Program-made: the position numbers and the translations under genes | The notes under the pieces: model-generated | Seen by the model: the letters and a program-made list of their open reading frames with translations, nothing else | Told to the model about the DNA's origin: nothing | Database searches by the model: none | Source: LMUY01 sp964242215 | GTDB lineage: Bacteria > Pseudomonadota > Alphaproteobacteria > Acetobacterales > Acetobacteraceae | Assembly (NCBI GenBank): GCA_964242215.1 | Contig: CAXTCJ010000001.1 | Location: 124,001-188,000 of the forward strand | Reading direction: 5' to 3' | Length of the DNA stretch: 64,000 nt | In this document: piece after piece, positions 1 to 8,936 of the stretch | Layout of the letters: each line of letters opens with the position of its first letter | Position numbering within the stretch: position 1 is the stretch's first letter

Positions 1-2360
1 CGGTGCTGCGGGTCAAGGACGTGGCCCGACTGGAGCTCGGGGCACAGAACCAGGACAGCGAGAGCCGGCTGAACGGCCAGCCCTCGGTGGCGATCGCGAT
101 CTACCTGGCCCCCGGTGCCAACGCGGTGAACACGGCCGCCGCCGTCAACAACAAGCTGACGCAACTGAGCGCGCGCTTCCCCGAGGGCCTGCATTTCCAG
201 GTCACCTACGACAGCACGACCTTCGTCACCGACACGATACGCGAAGTGCTAAAAACGCTCGGCGAGGCCTTCGTACTCGTCATCATCGTGGTTTTCCTGT
301 TCCTCGGGAACCTGCGCGCAACGCTGATCCCGACTATCGCAGTGCCCGTCAGCCTGATCGGCGCGTTCGCCGTGCTGTTGGCCTTGGGCTATTCGGCCAA
401 CACCGTTTCGCTCCTCGCCCTCGTGCTCGCCATCGGCATCGTGGTGGATGACGCCATCGTCGTCGTTGAAAACGTCGAACGCGTCATGGAGGAGAACCCG
501 GAGCTCACGCCCGCGCAGGCCACAAAAATGGCCATGGCGCAGATAACCGCGCCGATCATCGCGATCACCTTGGTGCTGCTCTCGGTGTTCGTCCCGATCG
601 CCTTCATACCCGGCATCTCCGGGCAGCTGTTCCGTCAGTTCGCCGTCACCATCAGCGCCTCGGTGCTAATCTCCGCCCTGAACGCATTGACGTTGTCGCC
701 GGCCTTGTGCGCGGTGTTCCTGCGACATAGCGGGCCGAAGCGCGGCATCATGGCTTGGATCATGCGCCGCATCGACAACGTGCGCGATGGCTACGCCCAT
801 GTAGTGAGCAAGACGCTGCGGCTGGCAATACTGGGCCTGGTGCTGGCGCTGGCGTTCGGTGGTGGAATCTTCGGGCTGGCCCGGATCACGCCCAGCGGGT
901 TCCTGCCGTCCGAGGACCAGGGCGGCTTCTTCGTGGCCATTCAGCTACCGGACGGCGCCTCGGTCGCGCGCACCAGCAACGTGGTGCGCCAGGTGGAGGC
1001 TATCGCCAAGCAGATGCCCGGCGTGCACGACACGTTCGCCATTATCGGATTTTCGCTGCTGGACAGCGCTCAGGAATCCAACGCCGGGTTCATGTTCATC
1101 AAGCTGAACCCGTTCGCCGACCGCACCGCCGCGGCCGAGAAGGCCCAGGCGCTGATCGGCCGCATGTTCGGCGCTGTGCAGCAGGTGCGGTCGGCGACGG
1201 TGTTCCCGTTCAACCTGCCGCCGATCATCGGGCTGTCCACCACGGGCGGCTTCGAATACCAGCTCGAGGCGCTGGAGGGTCAGGACTCGACCGTGCTGGG
1301 CCAGACCATGAACGGCCTGCTGGGCGCGGCCAACGGGGACCCGCGGATGTCGCGCGTGTTCTCCACCTTCACCGCAACCAACCCGTCGCTGTTCCTCGAC
1401 ATCGACCGCGAGAAAGCGCAGGCGCTCGGGCTGTCGATCACCGACGTGTTCACCGCGCTGCAGGCGACGTTGGGTGGCATCTACATCAACGACTTCAACC
1501 TGTTCGGCCGCGTCTGGCAGGTCAACATCGAGGGTGAGGCCTACGATCGCGCGCGGATCGAGGATCTGTGGAAGATCTACATTCGTAACAACACCGGCGG
1601 CGTGGTGCCGCTGCGGGCGATCGCCAGCGAACGGATCGTACTCGGACCCCAGGTGATCACGCGCTACAACAACTACCGCTCGGTCACCATCAATGGTGGC
1701 CCGGCGCCGGGTGGCTCCTCCGGCGAGGCGTTGCAGGCCATGGCGCAGGTCTCGGCGCGAACGCTGCCCCCTGGGTATAGCTTCGAGTGGACCGGCACGG
1801 CATATCAGGAAGTGGCGGCGTCCGGCCAAACCGGGTTCATCCTCGCGCTGGCCATTCTGTTCGCGTACCTGTTCCTGGTGGCCCTGTACGAGAGCTGGGT
1901 GATCCCGATCCCGGTGCTGCTGTCGGTCTCGGTCGGCGTGTTCGGATCCTTCGTCGGCATCTACATCGGCGGCCTTGCGCTGGACCTGTATGCGCAGATC
2001 GGATTGGTGGTGCTGATCGCGCTGGCCGCCAAGAACGGCATCTTGATCGTGGAGTTTGCCAAGGATCGGCGCGAGGCGGGTGAGAGCATCATCGACGCGG
2101 CGGTGCTCGGTGCGCGCACCCGGTTCCGGGCGGTGATGATGACGTCGTTCGCCTTCATCCTGGGCCTCGTGCCGCTGGTCATCGCCTCGGGCGCCGCCGA
2201 GATCAGCCGCCGTGACGTGGGCACGCCGGTGTTCGCTGGGATGATCTTCTCCTCCACCATCGGCATCTTCCTGATTCCGATGCTCTACGTGACCTTCCAA
2301 TCCCTGCGGGAGGGGGCCAAGCGCCGCTTCGGCCGCCCACCGCCGGTGGCACACGGGTAG
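1..2360 (+). CDS. RND efflux pump inner-membrane subunit (AcrB/MexB, HAE1 type), 5' part missing
   Basis: The reading frame is already open at the window edge and 785 codons are visible. Full HAE1 pumps are about 1040 residues, so roughly the first quarter lies upstream. These pumps are trimeric proton-driven exporters of drugs or hydrophobic compounds across the inner membrane. The TM4 proton-relay motif GIVVDDAIVVVENVERV has the paired aspartates at visible residues 149-150. The TM10 lysine is present in AKNGILIVEFAKD, and the TM11 arginine in RFRAVMMTSFAFILG. Two blocks of hydrophobic segments flank a periplasmic porter region, as in the family. The periplasmic adaptor gene is probably upstream, and no TolC-like gene follows. 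The substrate cannot be predicted. Confidence 0.93.
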   Translation, partial: VLRVKDVARLELGAQNQDSESRLNGQPSVAIAIYLAPGANAVNTAAAVNNKLTQLSARFPEGLHFQVTYDSTTFVTDTIREVLKTLGEAFVLVIIVVFLFLGNLRATLIPTIAVPVSLIGAFAVLLALGYSANTVSLLALVLAIGIVVDDAIVVVENVERVMEENPELTPAQATKMAMAQITAPIIAITLVLLSVFVPIAFIPGISGQLFRQFAVTISASVLISALNALTLSPALCAVFLRHSGPKRGIMAWIMRRIDNVRDGYAHVVSKTLRLAILGLVLALAFGGGIFGLARITPSGFLPSEDQGGFFVAIQLPDGASVARTSNVVRQVEAIAKQMPGVHDTFAIIGFSLLDSAQESNAGFMFIKLNPFADRTAAAEKAQALIGRMFGAVQQVRSATVFPFNLPPIIGLSTTGGFEYQLEALEGQDSTVLGQTMNGLLGAANGDPRMSRVFSTFTATNPSLFLDIDREKAQALGLSITDVFTALQATLGGIYINDFNLFGRVWQVNIEGEAYDRARIEDLWKIYIRNNTGGVVPLRAIASERIVLGPQVITRYNNYRSVTINGGPAPGGSSGEALQAMAQVSARTLPPGYSFEWTGTAYQEVAASGQTGFILALAILFAYLFLVALYESWVIPIPVLLSVSVGVFGSFVGIYIGGLALDLYAQIGLVVLIALAAKNGILIVEFAKDRREAGESIIDAAVLGARTRFRAVMMTSFAFILGLVPLVIASGAAEISRRDVGTPVFAGMIFSSTIGIFLIPMLYVTFQSLREGAKRRFGRPPPVAHG

Positions 2361-2459
2361 CTCCCGCGCCGCGGCTACTCTGGCAGCACACGATATGGTA
2401 GCCAACGCGCGCGTCCACAGCGGTCGCCGGGTCGGCGCACCAGTCAGGGGGTCTATCAC

Positions 2460-3329
2460 GTGGCACTTACACGCAGCGTCATCACGGCGCTCGACCGGCA
2501 GGGCATCGACCTGCTCGGCACCAAGAACGTCGCGATAAAACTGACGGACGAGCAGAGCATCGTCTCGGGCTCGCTGCTTACCGTGGAGAGCAACCATTTC
2601 TGCGTGCTGAAAAGCCGCGGCGCCATCCTGGATGTCTATGAGACGGGCCAGTACCCGCTTCAGACGCCCGACAAGCCGCTGTTCGGCTCGATCTCGCAGG
2701 GCTTCTTCAACGGTGGCTCGCCCTGGGTGTACGAGGTGATCTACGTCAACCGTTCCAAGCTGCTGGTGCGCAGCATAGGCACCGCCACCACGTCCGAAAT
2801 GGCCGAGGTCACCTGGCAGGCCGACTACTACATCCACATCGACACCAAGGACGAAGCGCTCGCGCTGATCCAGCACATGCCGTTCAATGGCACCGCGATC
2901 AACACGGACGAGATCTCCGCCTACGCTGGCCCGGCCATCGAGCAGTCGATCAACCAGGTCATCCAAGTGACCCCGCTCGAGCGGATCAACGAGAACATCA
3001 CCACGCTGCGTGAAACGGTAAAGGGCCACCTGACCGCGTTCCTGACGACCTACGGCATCATGCTCAACGACCTGAAAGTCCTGGTGCTGCCGAAAGACGA
3101 GCGCATGCGGCAGTTGATCTCGCTGCGTGCGTTCGGACTTTCGCCGCTGGAAGCGGTTCGCTACCAGCTCGCCTTCACGATGGCTGCGCAGGGGCTGGCG
3201 ACCGCACCCAATGCAGCGGCCGGCGTCGGCTTCAACATCGGCGGCCCGACCGTGGGGGCCTACCCGGTCGAACCGCCAGCCGACGTGCCGCCCAGCCCGG
3301 CGCCGTCGCCGTGGACGCCTAGATCGTGA
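2460..3329 (+). CDS. SPFH/Band 7 domain protein
   Basis: A 289-residue protein starting at GTG. Residues about 30-215 look like an SPFH (stomatin/prohibitin/flotillin) domain of the kind in YdjI-type 'virion core' proteins. There is no obvious signal peptide or strong membrane helix at the N-terminus. The C-terminus is a Gly/Ala- then Pro-rich tail (about 240-289) in place of the zinc ribbon often found in this subgroup. The stop overlaps the next start in GTGA, so the two proteins are probably made together. Family members assemble on membranes in stress responses; the specific role here is unknown. Confidence 0.7.
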   Translation: MALTRSVITALDRQGIDLLGTKNVAIKLTDEQSIVSGSLLTVESNHFCVLKSRGAILDVYETGQYPLQTPDKPLFGSISQGFFNGGSPWVYEVIYVNRSKLLVRSIGTATTSEMAEVTWQADYYIHIDTKDEALALIQHMPFNGTAINTDEISAYAGPAIEQSINQVIQVTPLERINENITTLRETVKGHLTAFLTTYGIMLNDLKVLVLPKDERMRQLISLRAFGLSPLEAVRYQLAFTMAAQGLATAPNAAAGVGFNIGGPTVGAYPVEPPADVPPSPAPSPWTPRS

Positions 3330-3886
3330 GCGCCGGCCAGCCGCTCGACATGTACGACACCGACGCCGTCGAGCGCGTCGCGGTCAACCTGTTCTACGGT
3401 TGGGGCTACAACTTCTACCGGGTCGAAAACCAGCTGCGCGCCGACGACCTGCTGGCCCGACACCATGTCGCCGGCATCGTCGCCGAGGCACGCAAGACGG
3501 TCGACCGTGCGGAAGCCGCATTCCGAGCCGAGAAACTGCCCCAGCCCACACGCGAGAAGCCGACCCACGATCCGCAGGCGATGCGCGATGTGGCCACACT
3601 CGAGGCTCTTGCCCGCCGGATCGCGGCTTTGGCCGACCGGATCCGCGCCCAGCCCGCGCCGGAAAACGACCGCATCACGCAGCGCCATCGTCGGGAGGCG
3701 GAAACGCTCGCCCGCTTGCTCGCGGCGGACACGGCGCTCGCTGGCCGGGCCGAGGCGCTTCGGCAGGGCTTGGAGTCCCAGGCGCCGGACTGGATGTTGG
3801 ACCATGCCGACGCGCTGGGCCGGTATATCGACCTCATCGAGACCGCTCTGCGCGAGCGCGCCGCCATCCTCGCAGTGCCGGCGTAA
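3326..3886 (+). CDS. Hypothetical protein coupled to the SPFH gene
   Basis: A 186-residue protein I do not recognise. It starts at GTG, overlapping the SPFH stop by 4 bases. An aromatic stretch (LFYGWGYNFYRVENQLRADD, about 22-41) is followed by mostly charged Ala/Arg/Glu-rich helical sequence that may form coiled coil. There is no signal peptide and no membrane segment. The tight coupling suggests it works with the SPFH protein, for example as a cytosolic partner. That is inference from position only. Confidence 0.6.
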   Translation: MSAGQPLDMYDTDAVERVAVNLFYGWGYNFYRVENQLRADDLLARHHVAGIVAEARKTVDRAEAAFRAEKLPQPTREKPTHDPQAMRDVATLEALARRIAALADRIRAQPAPENDRITQRHRREAETLARLLAADTALAGRAEALRQGLESQAPDWMLDHADALGRYIDLIETALRERAAILAVPA

Positions 3887-3967
3887 CTACGAGCTACTCT
3901 TGCGGCCTGCGCGCCGGTTCGCGCATGCTCGCTCTACCGGACCAGAGAGCCCGGGCAGGAGGAATGC

Positions 3968-4372
3968 ATGCTCAATCGACGTCTATTCGTGTCATGCGCG
4001 GTGTGCGCCGCCGTGGGGCTGGCCGCAACCGATGCCTCGGCCCAGACGGCCGGCGTCGTCCGCACCATCCTGCAGCGCACCGACGACCCGGAGGGCCCCG
4101 GGTACGAGATCATCCTGGCCAGGGGCGACGTTCCGGCCGGTGCCATCGTCGCGCGCCACACCCATCCTGGCGTCGAAACCGGCATCATCCTGGCCGGGAG
4201 CGGCGAACTGATGGTGCAGGGCCAGCCCAACCGGAAGATCGCACCTGGGGACAGTTTCCAGGTGCCGACGGGCGTGCCGCACGCGATCCAGAATGGCGCA
4301 GCGCCCATGCAGATCGCCTCCACCTACGTCGTGGAAAAGGGCAAGCCGCTCGCCACCCCAGCGCCGGAATGA
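3968..4372 (+). CDS. Secreted single-domain cupin protein
   Basis: A 134-residue protein with an N-terminal signal peptide (hydrophobic run about 8-22, likely cleavage after ASAQ). A cupin barrel follows. Cupin motif 1 is visible as RHTHPGVETGIILAGSGEL and motif 2 as PGDSFQVPTGVPHAIQN, giving the His/His/Glu/His metal-ligand pattern. AGGAGG-like sequence lies just upstream of the ATG (around 3957-3963). The stop overlaps the following ligase start (ATGA). Cupins of this size bind a metal and a small molecule or act as simple oxygenases or isomerases; the substrate is unknown. Confidence 0.8.
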   Translation: MLNRRLFVSCAVCAAVGLAATDASAQTAGVVRTILQRTDDPEGPGYEIILARGDVPAGAIVARHTHPGVETGIILAGSGELMVQGQPNRKIAPGDSFQVPTGVPHAIQNGAAPMQIASTYVVEKGKPLATPAPE

Positions 4373-5898
4373 ACGACGCGCTGGCCGCGCGCGCCCAGCG
4401 TAACACGATCGGCGATCTGCTGACCCGCTCGTCGGAGCGCTACCGCGACAAGACGGCACTGCGGTGGGGCGACACGGCCTGGAGCTACCGCGCGCTGGAC
4501 CAGGCGGCCAGCCAGGCCGGTGCGGACCTGCTGGCTGCCGGGCTCGAGCCAGGCGACCGGGTCGTTGCCTATGGACGCAATTCCGACCGCTACCTGATCG
4601 CTTGGCTCGGCTGCTGCAAGGCCGGGCTGGTGCATGTCTCGGCCAACTACGCCCTCACCGCCCCCGAACTGCGCTACATCGCCGAACAGTCCGGGGCGCG
4701 GCTGCTGCTGCACGACCCGGCGCTCACCGCCAACGCCGAAGCGGCCGGCATCCCCACTCGGCTGTTCACGGCCCACTCCGGCAGCGATACACCGTCCGCG
4801 CTGGGCGAAACCGTAACCGACGAGAGCATCGCGCAGCTCTGCTACACCTCCGGCACGACCGGCTCGCCGAAGGGTGCGGTCATGACTCACCGGGCGCTGA
4901 TGAGCGAGTACGTCAGCTGCATCGTCGAGTGCGAACACACCGCCGCCGACTGTGTGCTGGCCGCTTTGCCGCTGTACCACACGGCGCAGCTGCATTGCTT
5001 CACCATGCCGCAACTGATGGCGGGGGCGGAGATCGTGCTGATCGAAGCCCCCGTGCCCGCGGTATGTCTGGAGCTGATCGAGCGGCACCGGATCACGTCG
5101 TTCTTCGCGCCGCCGACGGTTTGGATCAACCTGCTGCGCCATCCCGATTTCGATCGCCGCGACCTGACGTGTCTGCAGCGAATCTATTACGGGGCCGCAA
5201 TCATGCCCGTTCCCGTGCTGCACGAATTGCGCCGGCGCATCCCCGGCGTGCGCGCGTTCAACTGCTACGGCCAGAGCGAAATGTCGCCGCTCGCGACCGT
5301 GTTGAAACCGGAGGAGCATGACGCCCGCCCCGCCTCCGTCGGCCGCCCGGTGCTGCACGTGCAAACCCGCGTGGTCGACCTCGACATGAAGGACGTGCCG
5401 CCGGGCACCCAGGGCGAGATCGTGCATCGCTCGCCGCATTTGATGCTGCGCTACTGGGACAACGATCGCGCGACGGCCGAGGCCTTTGCCGGCGGTTGGT
5501 TCCATTCCGGCGATGTCGGGACGGTGGACGATGAGGGCTATCTGTTCGTCGTCGACCGCATCAAGGACGTGATCAACACCGGCGGCGTGCTGGTCGCCAG
5601 CCGCGAGGTGGAGGACGCGCTGTTCACCCACCCGGCGATCGCGGAATGCGCCGTGATCGCGATCCCCGACGAGAAGTGGATCGAGGCGATCGCAGCCGTG
5701 GTGGTGTTGCGCGACGACGCGGAGGTGACGGAGGCTGCGTTGATCGACCACGCCCGCGCGACGCTGGCGCCGTTCAAACTGCCGAAGCGCGTGTTCTTTG
5801 CCGACGCCCTGCCGAAAAACACCGCGGGCAAGCTGCTCAAACGGGAGCTGCGGAAGCACTACGCCGGTCAGGCGAGCGCGGTGATGGGGATGTCATAA
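4369..5898 (+). CDS. AMP-dependent acyl-CoA synthetase/ligase
   Basis: A 509-residue ANL-family ligase that activates a carboxylic acid to acyl-AMP and then acyl-CoA. The P-loop motif YTSGTTGSPKGAVMTH is near residue 160. GQSEMSPL is the A5 motif. FHSGDVGTVDDEGYLFVVDR is the hinge region, and the catalytic lysine lies in KNTAGKLLKREL near the end. The ATG was chosen because it overlaps the cupin stop as ATGA; the same frame stays open far upstream, but that part runs across other genes. Acid specificity (medium/long-chain or aromatic) cannot be told from sequence alone. Confidence 0.92.
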   Translation: MNDALAARAQRNTIGDLLTRSSERYRDKTALRWGDTAWSYRALDQAASQAGADLLAAGLEPGDRVVAYGRNSDRYLIAWLGCCKAGLVHVSANYALTAPELRYIAEQSGARLLLHDPALTANAEAAGIPTRLFTAHSGSDTPSALGETVTDESIAQLCYTSGTTGSPKGAVMTHRALMSEYVSCIVECEHTAADCVLAALPLYHTAQLHCFTMPQLMAGAEIVLIEAPVPAVCLELIERHRITSFFAPPTVWINLLRHPDFDRRDLTCLQRIYYGAAIMPVPVLHELRRRIPGVRAFNCYGQSEMSPLATVLKPEEHDARPASVGRPVLHVQTRVVDLDMKDVPPGTQGEIVHRSPHLMLRYWDNDRATAEAFAGGWFHSGDVGTVDDEGYLFVVDRIKDVINTGGVLVASREVEDALFTHPAIAECAVIAIPDEKWIEAIAAVVVLRDDAEVTEAALIDHARATLAPFKLPKRVFFADALPKNTAGKLLKRELRKHYAGQASAVMGMS

Positions 5899-5937
5899 CC
5901 GTTCTGCCTTCCCTCAGGAACAGCCGCATGTGGCTGA

Positions 5938-6060
5938 TCCTCCCCCGTTCTTAACGGGGGAGGTGGCGGCGTAGCCGGCGGAGGGGGCGCAGGCACCGTC
6001 CGTGCTGGCCCCCTCCACCATGCTGCGCACGGTCCCCCTCCCCCGCTTCGCGAGGGAGTA
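5938..6060. repeat. Hairpin repeat family 2, copy A
   Basis: Palindromic arms around cctcccccg / cgggggagg at the left and a second hairpin (ccctcccccgcttcgcgaggg) at the right, with a GC-rich middle. The same organised unit occurs at 18018-18150 (inverted) and 57795-57923, and as a right half at 42661-42716. This copy fills the gap between two convergent genes and may end transcription in both directions. Confidence 0.8.
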
Positions 6061-6083
6061 TTTAGTCAATGCACTCCGCTTGG

Positions 6084-7598
6084 CTATCTCCAACTCGCCA
6101 GGAAGAACCGCGGCAGCTCGTCTGGATACGGCTTGAAGTTCAGCTGACGGGAGAACGCGTACGTGGTGACATACGTGTGCAACGGCAGCCAATACATCTG
6201 CTCCGAGATCCGCCGCAACGCCGCACTATACGCTTTGCGCCGCAGGTCTGGATCGGTTGTCGAGCCACCCTCCGCCACCAGGCGCTCCACGTCGGGGTCA
6301 CGTGCGTAATCGTTGGGGCCACCGTCGAAATAGAACGGCAGGATCGCCGACACGTCGTTGATCGAGTAGCTGCCCCACGTACCCGAAGTCATCGGGTTCT
6401 GCCCGGCGGTTGTGCGCTGGACCACGGCGTCCACCTGCAACTGGGTCACGCGCGCGTTGATCCCGACCGCCTTGAGGTAATTCTGGATCGCCCCGCTGTA
6501 TTGCGGCAGCACATAGGTGACCAACTCGGTGTCGAACCCGTTCGGGTACCCCGCATCTGCCAGCAGCTTTTTCGCCAACGCCGGGTCGTACTCGTATTTC
6601 GTCGCCACCGCCTGGTCGCAGCCGAATTGGGTAGGGTAGCACGCGGCGTCCAGCACCCGGCTGCCCCCCTGCACCAATTGGCGGGCGATCGTCACTCGAT
6701 CGATCGCGTGGGCGATGGCCTGGCGCACCGCGACCTTGGTCAGCGGATTGTCCGCCCCGGTGCGGCCGGCGGCATCGAACTGGAGGTAGCCGATCCGCAT
6801 GCTCTCCGCCCGTAGCGCCTGCAGCGTCGGCACGCGGCTGATGTTCTCGAACTGGTCGGGGTTGAACGCCCAGATCCAGTCGGCGCGCCCGGCCAGGATC
6901 TCGGTGATCTCGCTCGTGGCGTCGGCGACTTCGTGGATCACCAGCTTGGCAATCTGCGGATGCCCCTTTGGGCCGTCGAAATAGTCGTCGTTCCGCTCGA
7001 GGTCGATCTCCGAGATACCATCGACCTTGGTGATCTTGTACGGCCCTGTGCCGACCGGAGCCTTGGCATAGGCATCCGCGCCCACGCGCTCGCGATACGC
7101 CTTGGGCCAGATCGGCAACGTCATCGACATGTATTCGAGTGCGGCGGGAAAGATGCGCTTCAGCTTCACCCGCACATGCATGTCGTCGATCTTCTCCGCC
7201 CCGGCCAGGTAGGAGAAGTTGGACGGAACCGCGACGTGCGGGTCGGCGAGCACGGTGTTGATCGTGTAGACCACGTCGTCCGCGGTGAACGGGCTGCCGT
7301 CGTGGAATTTAACCCCGGGCCGCAGTTCGAATTCCCACGTCGTGTCGTCGGTCTGCTTCCACGACAGGGCCAGCAGCGGCTTGATCTGGAAGGTGTCCGG
7401 ATCGCGGTAGATCAGCGTGTCCCAAGCCTGGTGCGCCAACACCAGCCCGGTGCGCAGTTGGTTGTAGTACGGGTCGACGTTTGGAATGGCGTCGCGCCAG
7501 GCGATCCGCAGCGTATTGGCCGATTTTTGGGCCCAGGCGGGCGACTCGGCGGCGAGCAGCATCAACGTCAAGCAGGCCAGTCTCCGCCACGCGCGCAT
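6084..7598 (-). CDS. ABC transporter substrate-binding protein, SBP_bac_5 (peptide/opine type), orphan
   Basis: A 504-residue periplasmic binding protein. The chosen ATG gives a clean Sec signal peptide (RRLACLTLMLLAAESPAWAQ); the frame also stays open upstream, but without a signal. Canonical family-5 order is seen: an N-terminal strand then YNQLRTG, the landmark GVKFHDGSPFTADDVVYTI near residue 90, VGTGPYKITKVDG mid-protein, and LLADAGYPNGF before the C-terminal lobe. No permease or ATPase gene adjoins it, so it must work with a transporter encoded elsewhere or supply one of the dpp-type systems in this region. The gene faces the acyl-CoA ligase, with a hairpin repeat between. Confidence 0.9.
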   Translation of the reverse strand: MRAWRRLACLTLMLLAAESPAWAQKSANTLRIAWRDAIPNVDPYYNQLRTGLVLAHQAWDTLIYRDPDTFQIKPLLALSWKQTDDTTWEFELRPGVKFHDGSPFTADDVVYTINTVLADPHVAVPSNFSYLAGAEKIDDMHVRVKLKRIFPAALEYMSMTLPIWPKAYRERVGADAYAKAPVGTGPYKITKVDGISEIDLERNDDYFDGPKGHPQIAKLVIHEVADATSEITEILAGRADWIWAFNPDQFENISRVPTLQALRAESMRIGYLQFDAAGRTGADNPLTKVAVRQAIAHAIDRVTIARQLVQGGSRVLDAACYPTQFGCDQAVATKYEYDPALAKKLLADAGYPNGFDTELVTYVLPQYSGAIQNYLKAVGINARVTQLQVDAVVQRTTAGQNPMTSGTWGSYSINDVSAILPFYFDGGPNDYARDPDVERLVAEGGSTTDPDLRRKAYSAALRRISEQMYWLPLHTYVTTYAFSRQLNFKPYPDELPRFFLASWR

Positions 7599-7747
7599 CC
7601 GCTCACGTCCCCCAAACCTCGCGGCAGACCCTAGGCGGGGGCCGCTCCGCCAACAAGCATCAGAACGATGGCAAAGCGGCAACGATCGTGTACTTTGTGC
7701 GTTCGCACCCGGACGGCGATGGACGCCGCGCACAGGAGCCCTCCGCC

Positions 7748-7921
7748 ATGCTTCGTTACGCCCTCATTTTTGCCGTGATCTCGGTGATCGCAGGCTTCTT
7801 CGGCTTCAGCGGTTTGTCGGCCGCCACCGCCGGGATCGCCCGCATCCTGTTCTTCATCGCGATCGCCATCTTCATCATCTTCGTCGTGCTAGCCGTCGCC
7901 GGCGTCAACGCAGTCTTCTAG
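7748..7921 (+). CDS. DUF1328 small membrane protein (YtjA family)
   Basis: A 57-residue, almost wholly hydrophobic protein with two membrane helices (about 4-28 and 31-54). Its sequence, starting MLRYALIFAVISVIAGFFGF, matches the DUF1328/YtjA pattern, including the Gly/Ala-rich turn SGLSAATAGIARILF. Family members are tiny inner-membrane proteins often linked to stress; the molecular role is unknown. The ATG was chosen because it begins the family pattern, although the frame is open upstream. A long palindrome follows 13 bases after the stop. Confidence 0.88.
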   Translation: MLRYALIFAVISVIAGFFGFSGLSAATAGIARILFFIAIAIFIIFVVLAVAGVNAVF

Positions 7922-7934
7922 TCCGGCGCCTAAT

Positions 7935-8011
7935 CGTAGGGTGGGATGCGCTTTGGCATCCCACCAGAAACCGGCACAATGGTGGGATGCCAAAGCGCAT
8001 CCCACCCTACG
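7935..8011. repeat. Nested perfect palindrome between convergent genes
   Basis: Two 32-base arms (7935-7966 and 7980-8011) are exact inverted copies around a 13-base loop. Each arm is itself an inverted repeat (gtgggatgc / gcatcccac around a 6-base loop), so the element could fold either as one long hairpin or as a cruciform of small hairpins. It lies between the DUF1328 gene and the opposing SDR remnant. It could stop transcription in both directions, though there is no T-tract. No second copy is in the window. Confidence 0.9.
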
Positions 8012-8029
8012 GCTCGAGGGGGCGGCGAG

Positions 8030-8816
8030 CTAGGCCAGCCACTCCATTCCGCCATCGATGCTCAGCGCCTGGCCGCTGATGGTGGCCCCGAACGGGCTCG
8101 CCAAATACAATGCCATGTTGGCGATGTCGTGCTGGGTCACGAAGCATCGTAGATCGACCGGGGCGAGCGCCCGCTCGGTCTGCTCGTTGTCGCCGATGCC
8201 CGCGGCGCGCGCCTTGTTCTGGATCACGCTGCGGATTCGCGGCCCCTCCACCAGCCCAGGCAACAAGGCGTTCACCCGGATGCCATCCGCGCCGAGCTCG
8301 ATGGCGAGCGTGCGGGTGAAACCGATCACGCCCCACTTCGCCGCGGCATACGGCGAGCGCAGCGGAAAGCCGAACTTCCCGGCGGCCGAACTCAGATTGA
8401 TGATGCTGCCGCCCCCCGCCTCGCGCAACGCGGGTATGGGCGCGCCGGGCACAGTGAAACTGGCTGGCCAGGCATATCTGCAGCGTCGCGTCCAACTCCG
8501 CGGGGTCGACGAGTTCCACCCGCTTGGTCGGCCCTGCGATGCCGGCATTGTTGATCAGCACGTCGAGCCCACCCAGGCTGCTCAGCGCGGCATCCATGAA
8601 ACGGTCGAGGTCGGTCGCCGACCCGGCGTCGGCCCGCATCGCCGGGTGTGGACAATCCGCTAGCCCGGCCTCGTCGATGTCGGACACGAACAGCTTGGCC
8701 CCGGCGGCGGCAAAACTATCGGCCATCACCCGCCCGATTCCCCCGGCCGCCGCCGTGATCGCCACGCGCAGCCCGTCCAGCCGCACGGGTAGTGGCGTAT
8801 TCGCACCAGTTGTCAC
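8030..8816 (-). pseudogene. SDR-family oxidoreductase with a +1 frameshift
   Basis: Two overlapping frames join into one short-chain dehydrogenase of about 262 residues. The first frame, from a GTG at 8816 preceded by GAAGGGAG, carries the nucleotide motif TAAAGGIGR-like region and LINNAG, up to FHCARRA. The second frame continues IPALREAGGGSIINLSS, the catalytic YAAAK and the end LSIDGGMEWLA. One extra base in the GGG at about 8438-8440 (plus strand) would account for the break. Both halves keep good family sequence, so the event is recent, or is a sequencing error. If real, the enzyme lacks its catalytic half. Confidence 0.82.
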
Positions 8817-8936
8817 TGTCGTTCTCCCTTCGAAAGACGTTTTTGCCTCGTTATCGTAACAAGACCGCATCTGCCCTCGCGCAACCAAGCCATGCATGGC
8901 ATGTTGTGACGTCTTGTTATTCGGACTTTATCTCAC

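Noticed and set aside
945..3029. A 694-codon open frame on the minus strand
   Set aside because: It lies antisense to the RND and SPFH genes and has low-complexity Arg/His/Asp-rich sequence with no family pattern, typical of GC-rich shadow frames.
3127..4368. An extended N-terminus for the acyl-CoA ligase
   Set aside because: The frame is open, but it overlaps three other genes and adds no homologous sequence; the ATGA overlap at 4369 fits the family length.
4324..5859. A 511-codon minus-strand open frame opposite the acyl-CoA ligase
   Set aside because: The ligase on the other strand has all its motifs; the antisense product is His/Gln/Arg-rich with no recognisable domain.
5938..6060. A standard intrinsic terminator
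   Set aside because: The hairpins lack a following T-run and belong to a longer repeated unit, so they are listed as a repeat.
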